Assembly (NCBI GenBank): GCA_964036295.1
Contig: OZ038463.1
Span: forward strand, 22,865,069 to 22,929,068
Reading direction: 5' to 3'
Source: Plumapathes pennacea
Taxonomy: Eukaryota; Cnidaria; Anthozoa; Antipatharia; Myriopathidae
DNA length: 64,000 nucleotides
How positions within the stretch are numbered: the stretch's first letter is position 1; the number at the start of each line of letters is the position of its first letter. The notes under the pieces were generated by a model. The model was given only the letters and a program-made list of their open reading frames with translations, was not told the DNA's origin and ran no database searches. The translations under genes and the position numbers were made by a program. Below, piece by piece: positions 21,170 to 32,200 of the stretch.

Positions 21170-21646
21170 TTAATACATTCTTGAAGTGAATATATTTGTC
21201 ACGGTGATTGTTCGATTTCCACTGACTAACCTTTGTTGCTTGTCCTTTCTAAATAAGTATCTGAGTTTAACACAAAACGGCGTCTGAAGCTCCCGATTTG
21301 CTTTCAAGCAATGTTCCCTTTGCGGAGTTGTCTGTGTTACCCGCTTCTGTTCATGTCGCTTTTGGTCAGCATTCATGCGCTGTTGTCTTTGCGGAGTCTT
21401 CTTTTCGGCCCGCTTTTTCTCCTGAAGTTTCCGATTTGCGTTCAAGCGCTGTTCTCTTTGCGGAGTTGTCTGCGTTACCCGCTTCTGTTCATGTCGCTTT
21501 CGATCGGCATTCATGCGCTGTTGTTCGTTCGTTTCACGATTTCGCCTTGCTCGTGCCTGTTCCTTTCTCATTTGAAGACGAGCTTCGCGAGACTGTTGTG
21601 TTTCAAGTTTTTCAGTTAAGTTTTCCATTTTCGTGAACGCAGCCAC
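21170..21646 (-). CDS. Hypothetical protein with STPR-type 23-residue repeats
   Basis: Intronless ORF of 158 codons, ATG at 21646 (MAAFTKMENLTEK). Residues ~20-115 are four tandem 23-residue repeats of the pattern QRMNADRKRHEQKRVTQTTP, highly basic and helical. This matches the STPR (score-and-three) repeat described in nucleic-acid-binding proteins such as FMBP-1, and also common in transposon-associated ORFs of invertebrates. No transposase or helicase domain is adjacent. It could be a small genuine gene or a fragment of a Helitron-type element. Overlapping plus-strand ORFs are shadows of the repeat. Confidence 0.5.
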   Translation of the reverse strand: MAAFTKMENLTEKLETQQSREARLQMRKEQARARRNRETNEQQRMNADRKRHEQKRVTQTTPQREQRLNANRKLQEKKRAEKKTPQRQQRMNADQKRHEQKRVTQTTPQREHCLKANRELQTPFCVKLRYLFRKDKQQRLVSGNRTITVTNIFTSRMY

Positions 21647-21764
21647 GATATATTGTTGCTTCGTTCAAATCTAATTTCTCTAAGTTATTCCGAGTAAAAC
21701 AACAGGGCACACGTGATCGATCCGACCTTTGTTATTGGTTAGCGGGGTAACCGCGCCTAAAGTC

Positions 21765-21930
21765 GTACGCCAGACAGACAGACTGACTGACAGACAACGT
21801 TAAATTTCGAGATGGCGACAGGCTTGGAGTCCCCAAGTAGGCGGTATAATATTACTGCATTAGTGTCGTGAGTATTTCCCTCACTTCGTTCGGGGATTAC
21901 TTTTACTAGGGTTGCTACCATATCAATATA
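21765..21930 (+). repeat. Dispersed repeat, second copy
   Basis: CAACGTTAAATTTCGAGATGG through CTTCGTTCGGGGATTAC; homologue of 7020-7140 on the other strand. Starts with a CAGA/CTGA-rich simple stretch. Confidence 0.65.
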
Positions 21931-22451
21931 TTTTTCCAGATGTTATACTATTGTTTAAAATACTTTTGTAAGTTTTTTGTTTGCTTTTTTATTGATTACA
22001 TGTAGCTTGCAGTTTATGATTTCTTGGAGGTTTCTTGGGGATACCACTGTAGGGACTGTAACGGTAAATCCAAGTTCAAAGAAAGTTTATTATGTATGTA
22101 TGTTACAATAAGATGCACATCTGTATCCTACTGTAACTACTGTAATAACATGCATACAATAATTTCTTCATTCTGATTGCCTGAACGCACGTCAATTTAT
22201 CCCAAACAGTGCAAAAATGTGAAATTAAGAGTGCAGAAATGTGAAATTAAGAGTGCAGAAATTTGAAATTAAAAATTGCCGACAGCTGGCGTGCGTATTT
22301 GCGAAGCCAAACAAAACAGAAGGCATGTTTTCATTCCTCAGGACGATTCCGATCCTGTTTGCGAGAAAACAAAGTTCTTGAGAGACACTTGTGAATTGTA
22401 AAGAAATTGAAAAAATTGCGCGACGTAAATTATTGATGCATGTTATTAACA

Positions 22452-22588
22452 AGTAATTACATGATTTCTTGTGCAATTTTGGAATAAATTAGCACTCGTA
22501 AATTTTTCAAAGACTACAAATTGTGGTCTTTGAAAAATTTACTCGTGCTAATCTATTCCAAATTGCACTCGAAATCATGCAATTACCT
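22452..22588. repeat. Fold-back MITE GTAATTACATGATTTC
   Basis: GTAATTACATGATTTCTTGT to GAAATCATGCAATTAC, with inner arms TTTGGAATAAATTAGCACTC and CTCGTGCTAATCTATTCCAA. Just 3' of the PM20D2 stop codon, so it may lie in the 3' UTR. Confidence 0.82.
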
Positions 22589-22633
22589 ATACTAATTATT
22601 TAGAGTAAATCTGACCTGAGATACAATGTATGG

Positions 22634-23028
22634 CTATGATGCTGTCCCCATGGAGCATGACCTCTCAAACTCAGCCTGCACTTCTGTCCACACTTGTTCA
22701 CTACAGAGAACATCAATAGCAGTGCATGCAAGGATCTTGGATTGAATGATCGTCATCTCATGAGCCTCTGACTTCCCTGCTGCTTCAGTGAAGTCATGGG
22801 TGTGGTTAGCAGCATCGGTTTTTATGTCATAAAAGGGATGAATTGAGGGCACCACCCTGGATACATTACCCATGTCTGTGGAGCCAACAGGGGCTGCTTG
22901 TTGCTCTTCCTGAGAGGGGAACACCAGTCCAAAGCCCTCTGCATTTTGTTGGTAAAGCTCTGCAAGTTTGTTGTTAGTGGTTAGGCTAGAGTAATAGCTG
23001 GATTCCCACGTTATGTCCACCTGACAAC
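22634..23028 (-). CDS. PM20D2: PM20D2-like exon 3
   Basis: 395 nt to stop TAG; acceptor ATCTGCAG. Contains GSTDMGNVSRVVPSIHPF and THDFTEAAG, the C-terminal part of the catalytic domain, ending SCSMGTAS. Confidence 0.9.
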
Positions 23029-25777
23029 CTGCAGATTTAAAAATAAGTACAATGCCTATTTTAGTATGAACACATATTTCTTCTTAAAGTGCACATAAGC
23101 CCAAAAATGATGTCTTCACAATCGATTCTACATAAAGTAAATAGTTGACTATTAGATTATTTCTGTGTTTCAGCATTGCGCCTGTATATTTCGAATATGG
23201 TAATGATGTGACGTCAAAGGAGTAATTCAATGTTATTTCTTTCTCTTTGTGATTGGAACTGTTTCCAGATTCATACAAAGTATTTGGTAAAATCATTTAC
23301 ACAGAATTCAAATATAAAATGGACGTTGATAAAATGTCAATTATCTCTGCCAACAAGATTTTGTATAATAAATTCTTCCTTCTTTGATGGCATGTCATTA
23401 CCACATTCAAAATATAAACCTTTATAACTCAAAGGCGCAGCGTTAAAACGCAGACTTATTCTAATAGCCAACATATTTTTGTCATGTAGATTCGATTGTA
23501 AAGATATCATTTTTGGGCACTTTAACAAAACAAACACACTGTACTGACCAGATATTGTACCAACCACATTACTAACCATGTTACAGACCACACACAGTAC
23601 CAACCAGTGCAACTTGTTCACTGCTGTATCAACAATGATATTACTGTATGTAGCTTTCTACAGTATGTAAATTATAGAATGCTGACATTTTATGTGACAT
23701 GGTACCGTTTAGGGGTCAAGTGTCAGTCGAAGGAACCTTTATTGTAATAGGTCACAGCAAGGGAGAAAGTGCTTGATAACATCATCTTGGCATTGAAACT
23801 TTAAATTCTTGGTATGCCTTTACTGGTACAGTACCTCTTAGGGGTCAGAGTGAAAATTCCCAACAAGTATCACCATCCTTTTTATGTATGGCTCCCCTCC
23901 CCCCCCCCCATTATACAAACCTGATTGGGCTAATCCTGGATATTAGAGTTCATTTTAGCATGAAAATGTAGAAACTTCAATACAACACAATTAATGTTTT
24001 TTCTTTTCAAGCTAAAACAAGCTCTTTGGTTTGTCTTTGACCAAAATCTTGCAGTTTGTTCAGCTTCCAGGTGGAATCAGTTGAGCTAATTCTGGGTTAG
24101 TGCTGCTAATCAACATATTTCCAAAAACTGGGACCAGGTCACAACCCTTTCACTCCCAAGCTGCAAATGCAGCTTCTCCCCACCTTTTAAGCACAAATTT
24201 AATCCACTTTCATCTGAGCAACATATCAAAAGGCAAGTTCTCCTTACTCTAAGATGTATTTCTGCTGAGAAACCAAAGGAGAAAATTGGAGTTGATCACT
24301 CTTGGGAGTGAAGGGGTAAATCCCACAATCGATATGTTCAACAGCACAGATTTTGATGTGACTTGAACTTGTGGAGGGAGGATTACTGGAGTCAAGATCT
24401 GTCCCTTACCTGTGGCCTTAGCAGATGCTTGAAAACACTTGTGAACTTTATCACAAAGCACTTGAAGATCACCCTCACTGGGAGCTCTTACCATAAACCA
24501 GAGAGAGGCTTTTTCAGGGATGATATTTGGCTTGGTCCCTCCCTCTGTGATGATCCCATGCAAACGCCATCTTGGCTTCAACTGTTGCCGCAACATGCTG
24601 AGGCTGCTGTAAGCAGAGATGGCTGCATCTAAAGCATTCACACCCTCCCATGGAAATGCTGCTGCATGTGACGCTTTTCCATGGAAAGTTACATGTACTG
24701 ATCGACAAGCGAGGCACGAGGGGTAGATGCAGTTGAATGGTTTGGGGTGGACCATCATGCAGACATCTATATCTTTAAAAGCACCGCTGTCAATCATCTT
24801 AATTTTGCCGCCACCTCCTTCCTCTGCAGGGGTCCCCAGAACGGTAACACAACCTAAGTCTTCATTTGCTGACTCAAATGCTTTTTTAATACCTGAAGAT
24901 GACAGCAGATGCATACAATTCAGGACTATTAAATTGATTTGAGACATTTTTACAAGGCCAAATCTCAATTTCAAATAATACACAAGGGTATCTTAACAGA
25001 CACACAATGGCTGAATTTATACTAGGGATGAATTATCCATCTGAGAAATGTAAATTCAGCTTTTGGACGATTCTTGGTGCATAATCCGTCTGAGCTTGAT
25101 TCGTCTTGTAGCACAGACATGCTAACAGTCAGGTGATTCGTCCAAGACAGATAATCCATTGGGTTATTTATCAAAACCCACCTCCTGATTTATATCAAGA
25201 TGCCTTATTCATGTGACAAATAACTTGTCTAGATGGATAGTTCATCTCTAGTATAAATTGGACCAATAATGTACAGTATTTTCACAAGTTATTATGCAGG
25301 TAAAACTATACTACAGTATACGTAGTATTCCTTTGAATATTTGAGTGCATATATGACTCATTATTGTGAACAATGTTAGTGGTCCAATGTATTTTATAAA
25401 AATAAAAAAATCATTAAATACTGTTGTACTATAAAGGACTACTCGTTATTCCTACCTATCGCAGCCCCTGCTCCAGCAGCCGCTATAAGGTTGTGCCCAC
25501 ACGCATGTCCTATCTCTGGCAAGGCGTCGTATTCACAGATCACACCAACATTGCGTCTCTTAGCGGTCTTGCAGCTCAACGCACGGAAAGCCGTATCCAA
25601 TGTAAAATGACGAGTTACTTCGAAGCCGTTCAGTTCTAGAAACCCTGTGAGCTCGTCATGGGCATACTTCTCTTCATACTGAAGCTCCGGGTGTCTCCAA
25701 ATCTTCTGATTAAGCTCGTAAAGCTGGGGCGAAATGTTGTCTATCGTTTCAATCGCCAACTCCTTCAAAGCCGCCAT
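22634..25777 (-). CDS. PM20D2: PM20D2-like M20 dipeptidase (three exons)
   Basis: Zinc-type M20 amidohydrolase. Exons 25777-25456, 24892-24410 and 23028-22634 join in phase 1 and 1 to 1200 nt, 399 residues plus stop; human PM20D2 is a little longer. Start ATG at 25777 (MAALKELAIETIDN). Motifs: WRHPELQYEEKYAHDEL (substrate-side WxHPE), EYDALPEIGHACGHN (metal-binding D and H), GTPAEEGGGGK (catalytic E and metal E), MVHP (metal H), HDFTEAAG near the C-terminus. Known role of the family: cytosolic hydrolysis of dipeptides of beta-alanyl or aminobutyryl type with basic residues, a metabolite-repair enzyme for carnosine-like compounds. No signal peptide. It sits between two tandem paralogues on the same strand and is unrelated to them. 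Complete and apparently functional. Confidence 0.92.
24143..24319. repeat. ACCCTTTCACTC-family MITE, copy 4
   Basis: ACCCTTTCACTCCCAAG to CTTGGGAGTGAAGGGGT: near-perfect terminal inverted repeats. In PM20D2 intron 2. Confidence 0.85.
24410..24892 (-). CDS. PM20D2: PM20D2-like exon 2
   Basis: 483 nt, phase 1-1; acceptor CATCTTCAG, donor CACAG|GTAAGG. GTPAEEGGGGKIKMID, MVHPKPFN, then the dimerisation domain (VTFHGKASHAAAFPWEG, EGGTKPNIIPEKA). Confidence 0.92.
25013..25260. repeat. Inverted-repeat element AATTTATACTAGGGATGAA
   Basis: AATTTATACTAGGGATGAAT and ATGGATAGTTCATCTCTAGT plus ATAAATT are inverse ends. In PM20D2 intron 1. Confidence 0.75.
25456..25777 (-). CDS. PM20D2: PM20D2-like exon 1
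   Basis: 322 nt from ATG to GATAG|GTAGGA, phase 1. Carries WRHPEL and the EYDALPEIGHACGHN metal-binding motif. Confidence 0.92.
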
Positions 25778-27374
25778 CTTTATTTTCTACCCAGGCCCTC
25801 CGCGCGTCCATGTTAGGCCCAGTCTCCCGCACAGAGCATGACGTCATGGCCTATATTTAAACACGACAAGAATGTTGCACTTGGTTTTTATTAGTCGGGG
25901 AGGGGGCGACGCAGTCAATCTAGTTTTCGTTAGAGCTGGTTTCCCATTGGAAATGGGATGAGCAAATTATCAAGTGGCAAAATCTTCCTCCAGCTTTGAG
26001 CCAAAACCATTGTCAATAGTGCAGTTAGTAATTTGACTGACAGACCAATCGGTCTTTGGGTAAGTGGTCGCTTAAGAGAGGTGGTCCGTCGGTTATGGGA
26101 GGTGATTGCTCAGGGAGGTTCCACTGTATTTACAAAATACACGGTACCCCACAGGGAAAGGCAATGATCAGAAAGTGCTAGTACCGTATCTGCAGGAAAA
26201 CGTCAAAGAACAAATTTTGCATTACTCTCTACGAAACTTTCAAGTTATCAAAATAACTAACTGCGAACTTAATATGGCTAACTAAAGCCATCGTAATACA
26301 AGTGAACTAAAGTCGAAATCAGGACTTTTACGGTATATACCCCCATATTTTCCGTGCTGTTTTGGGCAGTCTGTTAGTCGCTTATGGTTTATTAATGGTT
26401 GAAACTCTTTAATTCCCAAGTATTCTGGCTTTAATTCTCCCAACGTTCCTTGAACAAAATGTATGACTAGTGTTTGGAGAACTGATAGTCTGATCAGCAA
26501 GAAATCACTTGCCACTTTCTCAATTCTACTGACGAGGTATTTAAAGGAGAAGTTTGCCTCTGATCACTTTCGGGAATTCCGTGCTCACCAAGACAGCATT
26601 TGTAAGTCTTAACTTTGGCGGTTTTGTAAAGTAACCCGGTATTGGTGAAACTGGGACGCAGACTATACAAAATACACTTTTTATTAGCTTCCTGAGCAAA
26701 AGTCCCAATTAGAATCAAGCGCAGAGCTTTTTTCAAAATGCTGCCTTAGTCATTCTATACCATGGAACAAGAACTCCACGTTTCTTAAACATACCCACAG
26801 TACGGTCTAGAAACTGCAAAGGGAAAAACACAGGCCGTCAGATAATGCAGGTAAGAGAGGGGCCTCTCAACCACAGTCCTTTGCGCGCCGAAATCCTTAA
26901 TCAGCCATTTTTAGGGACCCCGAAAGTCGAAAGATGAATAGCAGTATATTTCCATCCGATTTAAGACGACTTTTGGTTTCTTCTGGTTTGAAAGTGCTGC
27001 TTACTTAATTTGCTATTGATTACTATTTGTCACCTTGAAACCAAATTCAGGATTGGATGTTTTTACACATTCACAGATGTAAACAGAAACACTGAATTGG
27101 CTGAGAGGGCCCCTTTTCAGGGGAAGTGTAGGGGTTCTTAAGACAAAAGTAAACAACGAATAATACTATTCCAAAGCCTGTTACAAGGCCTAGCACTGTG
27201 TAATTATAACAGTTAGGTAACAAATTTTCAGACATCCGATCAAGCAGGCCATGCAGGTTTAAGATAAAAACGTAAGGCGCTGAATAAAAACAAGTAATTA
27301 CCGGGTAAGTAACGCAGCTAAAATACTGTGCATCACTCAGGGATTTTAGTACGTTCATTGCGAGGCCAACACTG

Positions 27375-27487
27375 AGGCCTGTTTCAAACGTCGCGCCACT
27401 TCCGTGCCGAACTCAATGCAAATGAGCAAAATCCATTGTTTGAGATAATTTGCATTGAGTTCGGCACGGCAGTAGCGCGACGGGCCT
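27375..27487. repeat. Fold-back MITE (GGCCTGTTTCAAACGTCGCG), second copy
   Basis: Same palindrome as 50510-50630: arms include GTGCCGAACTCAATGCAAAT and ATTTGCATTGAGTTCGGCAC. Intergenic, upstream of PM20D2. Confidence 0.85.
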
Positions 27488-28470
27488 GACTGCAGTCTGA
27501 CTGCTCTTTCTGAAAAGAAGTTACACGGGCTCATCGAGTGCCTTACTACGAAAATATTGTCGCACAAGTATTAGCTATTTGATTACATTTGGTACGTCAG
27601 AAAAGCCGCTAATGCTGCCTGATGTTGAGAAGAAAATGTTTTCTTCGCACGTGCTATTAGGTTATTGAAATAACAACTTTTATAGTGCTTCACATCTAAA
27701 TGATTCTGGTCGTAAAGCATTCAAAGTTAAACGCCTAATTGTCTACTTTTTTTTGTCTACATTTGGTTAATAAATACAGTTAATACATTAATACATTGTG
27801 TTTATGATCGTTCCCCGGTTGCCATGTGCGCGCGATACAATTCGTCACAAGCTGTGGGTCGTATCCCGCCTTCTCAGTTCGCCATTGTTGTCTGGAGATT
27901 GTGAAGGAATGGTTTCTAAACAACAGAAGAAACAAGAAATATATCAGGTAAGATGCTCTGCACTCATTAAACTGAGATATGCGAAGGCATTGTTCGAGAA
28001 CCCCCGCCCTTGTTATGTGGAAGTCCCCACCCCCAACCTCCCTCCCACCCCCCCCCCCCCCTCCCCCCGCGGGAATAATTGCTGTACAGTGGGGCTTGAC
28101 TAAATTAAAGAGTTTCATTATTAAACGCTATCTCGACGTCAGGCTCATTAATTATCGGAGTGTTTGTAAATATGTTTAGTAGTCTGTAACCATCATACTA
28201 GATACTCACACAAACGTACATCTTGTTGAACAACGCGATTGTCGTGACCTGTAATTGGGGAAAGTTCTAAGTCACCAGTGGAATAAGTTGGCGATTAAGA
28301 ATATTAATAGAGATTCAGTCCATAATATCTACGTATCCATTGGAACGTGAAAGCATGCTCTTTTCTATTTTTCGCTTGCTAGGTAGATGCTGAAGCTAAA
28401 TCAGAAATAATTGTGTCACGCAGCAAAAGGTGCAAACAATATTTAGGGTAAAATGCGCGCCTTGAATTGG

Positions 28471-28601
28471 TATAGAGGGCTTGCACAGCGGCCATGTTCG
28501 ATGGCAGGAGCAACAGAATTCAATTAAAGAAATGCTATTGTTATGGAAAAATATTTCATTGTTCCTGCCATCCAACATGGCCGCCGTGCAAACCCTCTAT
28601 T
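28471..28601. repeat. Fold-back MITE TAGAGGGCTTGCAC
   Basis: TATAGAGGGCTTGCACAGCG with GGCCATGTTCGATGGCAGGA pairs with TCCTGCCATCCAACATGGCC and GTGCAAACCCTCTATTA. Intergenic, 3' of gene B. Confidence 0.82.
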
Positions 28602-29222
28602 AGTTACCAACAGTAATACGATTTAATAGGTTGGATTGTTCGTTTTAGCTCCGAAAGACCTGTACTTGTGACTTCTGAATTCATTCCGAAGTAGCCGACT
28701 AACTGGAAGACATAAATAGCGCTGAGAAAAGAAATGTGTGATCTCATTTCGAGATAATTTAAGGTCCTGCAAATCGCTGTGTTGTGAAAATATTTCTTCC
28801 GTGTTTACAATGACGGGATATCTCTAGCGTGAACCAGTTTAAACTAGAGACGGATTACTACTCTAGACGAGTTACTCGTCAAACTAATAACCAATCTTGC
28901 CATTGCGTTGACAAGTGTTGACAGCTAACTTCGGAACTTGGCGAATCAAGAGACTGGAAAGAACTGAATCAGATTCGTGTCCGCAAATTTGTAATTTTCG
29001 CCCAGTATCCAATTTCACTTAATACTATTGTTATTCCAGAGGTCGCCCGACGACTGACAGACTGACGACATTAAAAACGAAATAGCGTCCTGAGTATTAG
29101 CCTCACAGGTATCGGGGATAAATTCGGTCATTGAAACTTCATTATTATCTCCTAAAATATCCGTGTTAACCTCCATGTAACACCTCAGTCTAATCAAATG
29201 CTATTTCAAACCAAGGTTCGTG

Positions 29223-32200
29223 CTATCTCTTCAACGTACCCGCTTCAAATGACTGTGGGTTTTGACGCGTCCTCTGTGAACGGATCGGATCATCACCCTC
29301 CTCCTCGACCGCGAGCCTTCTCTTCCTTACTCGCACGGCCACTATGACCCCCACAATAATAGCGAAGGTCACCACAGAAAACAACACAATGATGATTATC
29401 ATGGTGACGTTGCTGAGAACAGAAGACTCGTCGGTTGGTTGGAGCCTAACAGTTGTCTCTTGGAGTGTGGGAACGACGGTTGCGTCAAGATGGACAAATG
29501 AGTTGGCATCCACTGTGAGATTGCGGCCGTCACTAAGCGTGATCACGAAACTGCCGGACTTCACCTGTGACCCCAGCATAGAAACCAATAAGGAGGTGTT
29601 CTTCTCTCCAGGCTCCCCTGGTAACAGCTTAAAGCTGACAATGATACTGCCGCGTGCAACTGTTACGTTCGTGATACGTGATTCGTCAACTCCCAAGTTC
29701 GTGGCGATGCTTGTTTTGGTTTTCTTAATAAAATCACCCTTGGTGGATTCGTTGATAAAGTCATCATAATTTACGTTTAAAGTGAATTGCACAGAGGCTG
29801 TTTGATCTTGGGTAACCGGCGCATCAGTCGCATTTTGTGCAGGAGGTGCAGAACTCGAAGCAGCAAGTGTAGCTCCAGCAGCAGTTGGTGATAAAGCAGC
29901 AATTGGTGAAGCAGCCGATGTAGCAGGGGTAGCCCCAGCAGCAGTTGGTAAAGTAGCTGACGAAACCCCAGAAGCACTTGGTGAAGCAGCCGATGTAACA
30001 GGAGTAGCCCCAACAGCACTCAAGGAAGCAGCCGACGAAATCCCAGCAGCACTTGGTGAAGCTGCCAACGAAACCCCAACAGCACTTGGTGAGGCAGCCG
30101 ACGTAGCAGGGATAGCTCCAGCAGCACTTGGGGAAGCAGCCACCGAAACCCCAGCAGCACTTGGTGAAGCAGCTGATGTAGCAGGGGAAGCTCCAACAGC
30201 ACTTGGGGAAGCAGCCAACGAAACTCCAGCAGCACTAGGTGAAGCAGCTGATATAGCAGGGGAAGCTCCAACAGCACTTGGGGAAGCAGCCACCGAAACC
30301 CCAGCAGCACTTGGTGAAGCAGCTGATGTAGCAGGGGAAGCTCCAACAGCACTTGGGGAAGCAGCCAACGAAACCCCAGCAGCACTTGGTGAAGCAGCTG
30401 ATATAGCACGGGAAGCTCCAACAACACTTGGGGAAGCAGCCGACGAAACCCCAGCAGCACTTGGTGAAGCAGCTGATATAGCAGGGGAAGCTCCAACAGC
30501 ACTTGGGGAAGCAGCCGACGAAACCCCAGCAGCACTTGGTGAGGCAGCCGATGTAGCAGGGGTAGCCCCAACAGCACTTGGGGAAGCAGCCAATGAAACC
30601 CCAGCAGCACTTGGTGAAGCAGCTGATGTAGCAGGGGAAGCTCCAACAACACTTGAGGAAGCAGCTGCCAAAACCCCAGCAGCACTTGGTGAGGCAGCTG
30701 ATGTAGCAGGGGAAGCTCCAACAGCACTTGGGGAAGCAGCCACCGAAACCCCAGCAGCACTTGGTGAAGCAGCTGATGTAACAGGAGTAGCCCCAACAGC
30801 ACTCAAGGAAGCAGCCGACGAAATCCCAGCAGCACTTGGTGAAGCTGCCAATGAAACCCCAACAGCACTTGGTGAGGCAGCCGACGTAGCAGGGATAGCT
30901 CCAGCAGCACTTGGGGAAGCAGCCACCGAAACCCCAGCAGCACTTGGTGAAGCAGCTGATGTAGCAGGGGAAGCTCCAACAGCACTTGGGGAAGCAGCCA
31001 ACGAAACTCCAGCAGCACTAGGTGAAGCAGCTGATATAGCAGGGGAAGCTCCAACAGCACTTGGGGAAGCAGCCACCGAAACCCCAGCAGCACTTGGTGA
31101 AGCAGCTGATGTAGCAGGGGAAGCTCCAACAGCACTTGGGGAAGCAGCCAACGAAACTCCAGCAGCACTTGGTGAAGCAGCTGATGTAGCACGGGAAGCT
31201 CCAACAGCACTTGGGGAAGCAGCCAACAAAACCCCAGCAGCACTTGGTGAAGCAGCTGATATAGCAGGGGAAGCTCCAACAGCACTTGGGGAAGCAGCCG
31301 ACGAAACCCCAGCAGCACTTGGTGAGGCAGCTGATGTAGCAGGGGAAGCTCCAACAGCACTTGGGGAAACAGCCACCGAAACCCCAGCAGCACTTGGTGA
31401 AGCAGCTGATGTAGCATGGGAAGCTCCAACAACACTTGGGGAAGCAGCTGGCGAAACCCCAGCAGCACTTGGTGAAGCAGCTGATGTAGCAGATGAATCT
31501 CCAACAGCACTTGGGGAAGCAGCCGACGAAACCCCAGCAGCACTTGGTGAGGCAGCTGATGTAGCAGGGGTAGCCCCAACAGCACTTGGGGAAGCAGCCG
31601 ACGAAACCCCAGCAGCACTTGGTGAGGCAGCTGATGTAGCAGGGGTAGCCCCAACAGCACTTGGGGAAGCAGCCGATGAAACCCCAGCAGCACTTGGTGA
31701 AGCAGCTGATGTAGCAGGGGAAGCTCCAACAGCACTTGGGGAAGCAGCTGCCAAAACCCCAGCAGCACTTGGTGAGGCAGCTGATGTAGCAGGGGAAGCT
31801 CCAAAAGCACTTGGGGAAGCAGCCACCGAAACCCCAGCAGCACTTGGTGAAGCAGCTGATGTAGCAGGGGAAGCTCCAACAGCACTTGGGGAAGCAGCCG
31901 ACGAAACCCCAGCAGCACTTGGTGAAGCAGCTGATATAGTAGGGGAAGCTCCAACAGCACTTGGTGAGGCAGCTGATGTAGCAGGGGAAGCTCCAGCAGC
32001 ACTTGGGGAAGCAGCCGACGAAACCCCAGCAGCACTTGGTGAAGCAGCCAATGTAGCAGGGGTAGCCCCAACAGCACTTGGGAAAGCAGCCGACGAAACC
32101 CCAGCAGCACTTGGTGAGGCAGCCGATATAGCAGGGGTAGCCCCAACAGCACTTGGGGAAGCAGCCGACAAAACCCCAGCAGCACTTGGTGAGGCAGCCG

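Larger units (their letters stand above)
25778..29222. other. Intergenic region between gene B 3' end and PM20D2
   Basis: Contains two fold-back elements (27375, 28471) and C-rich simple sequence near 28050. No convincing gene. No clear AATAAA on the minus strand close after the gene B stop, so its 3' end is undefined. Confidence 0.5.

Noticed and set aside
27909-27947. Possible plus-strand first exon (MVSKQQKKQEIYQ then GTAAGA)
   Set aside because: Good donor and Kozak-like start, but no downstream plus-strand exon can be found in the window, and 13 codons are too few to support a gene.
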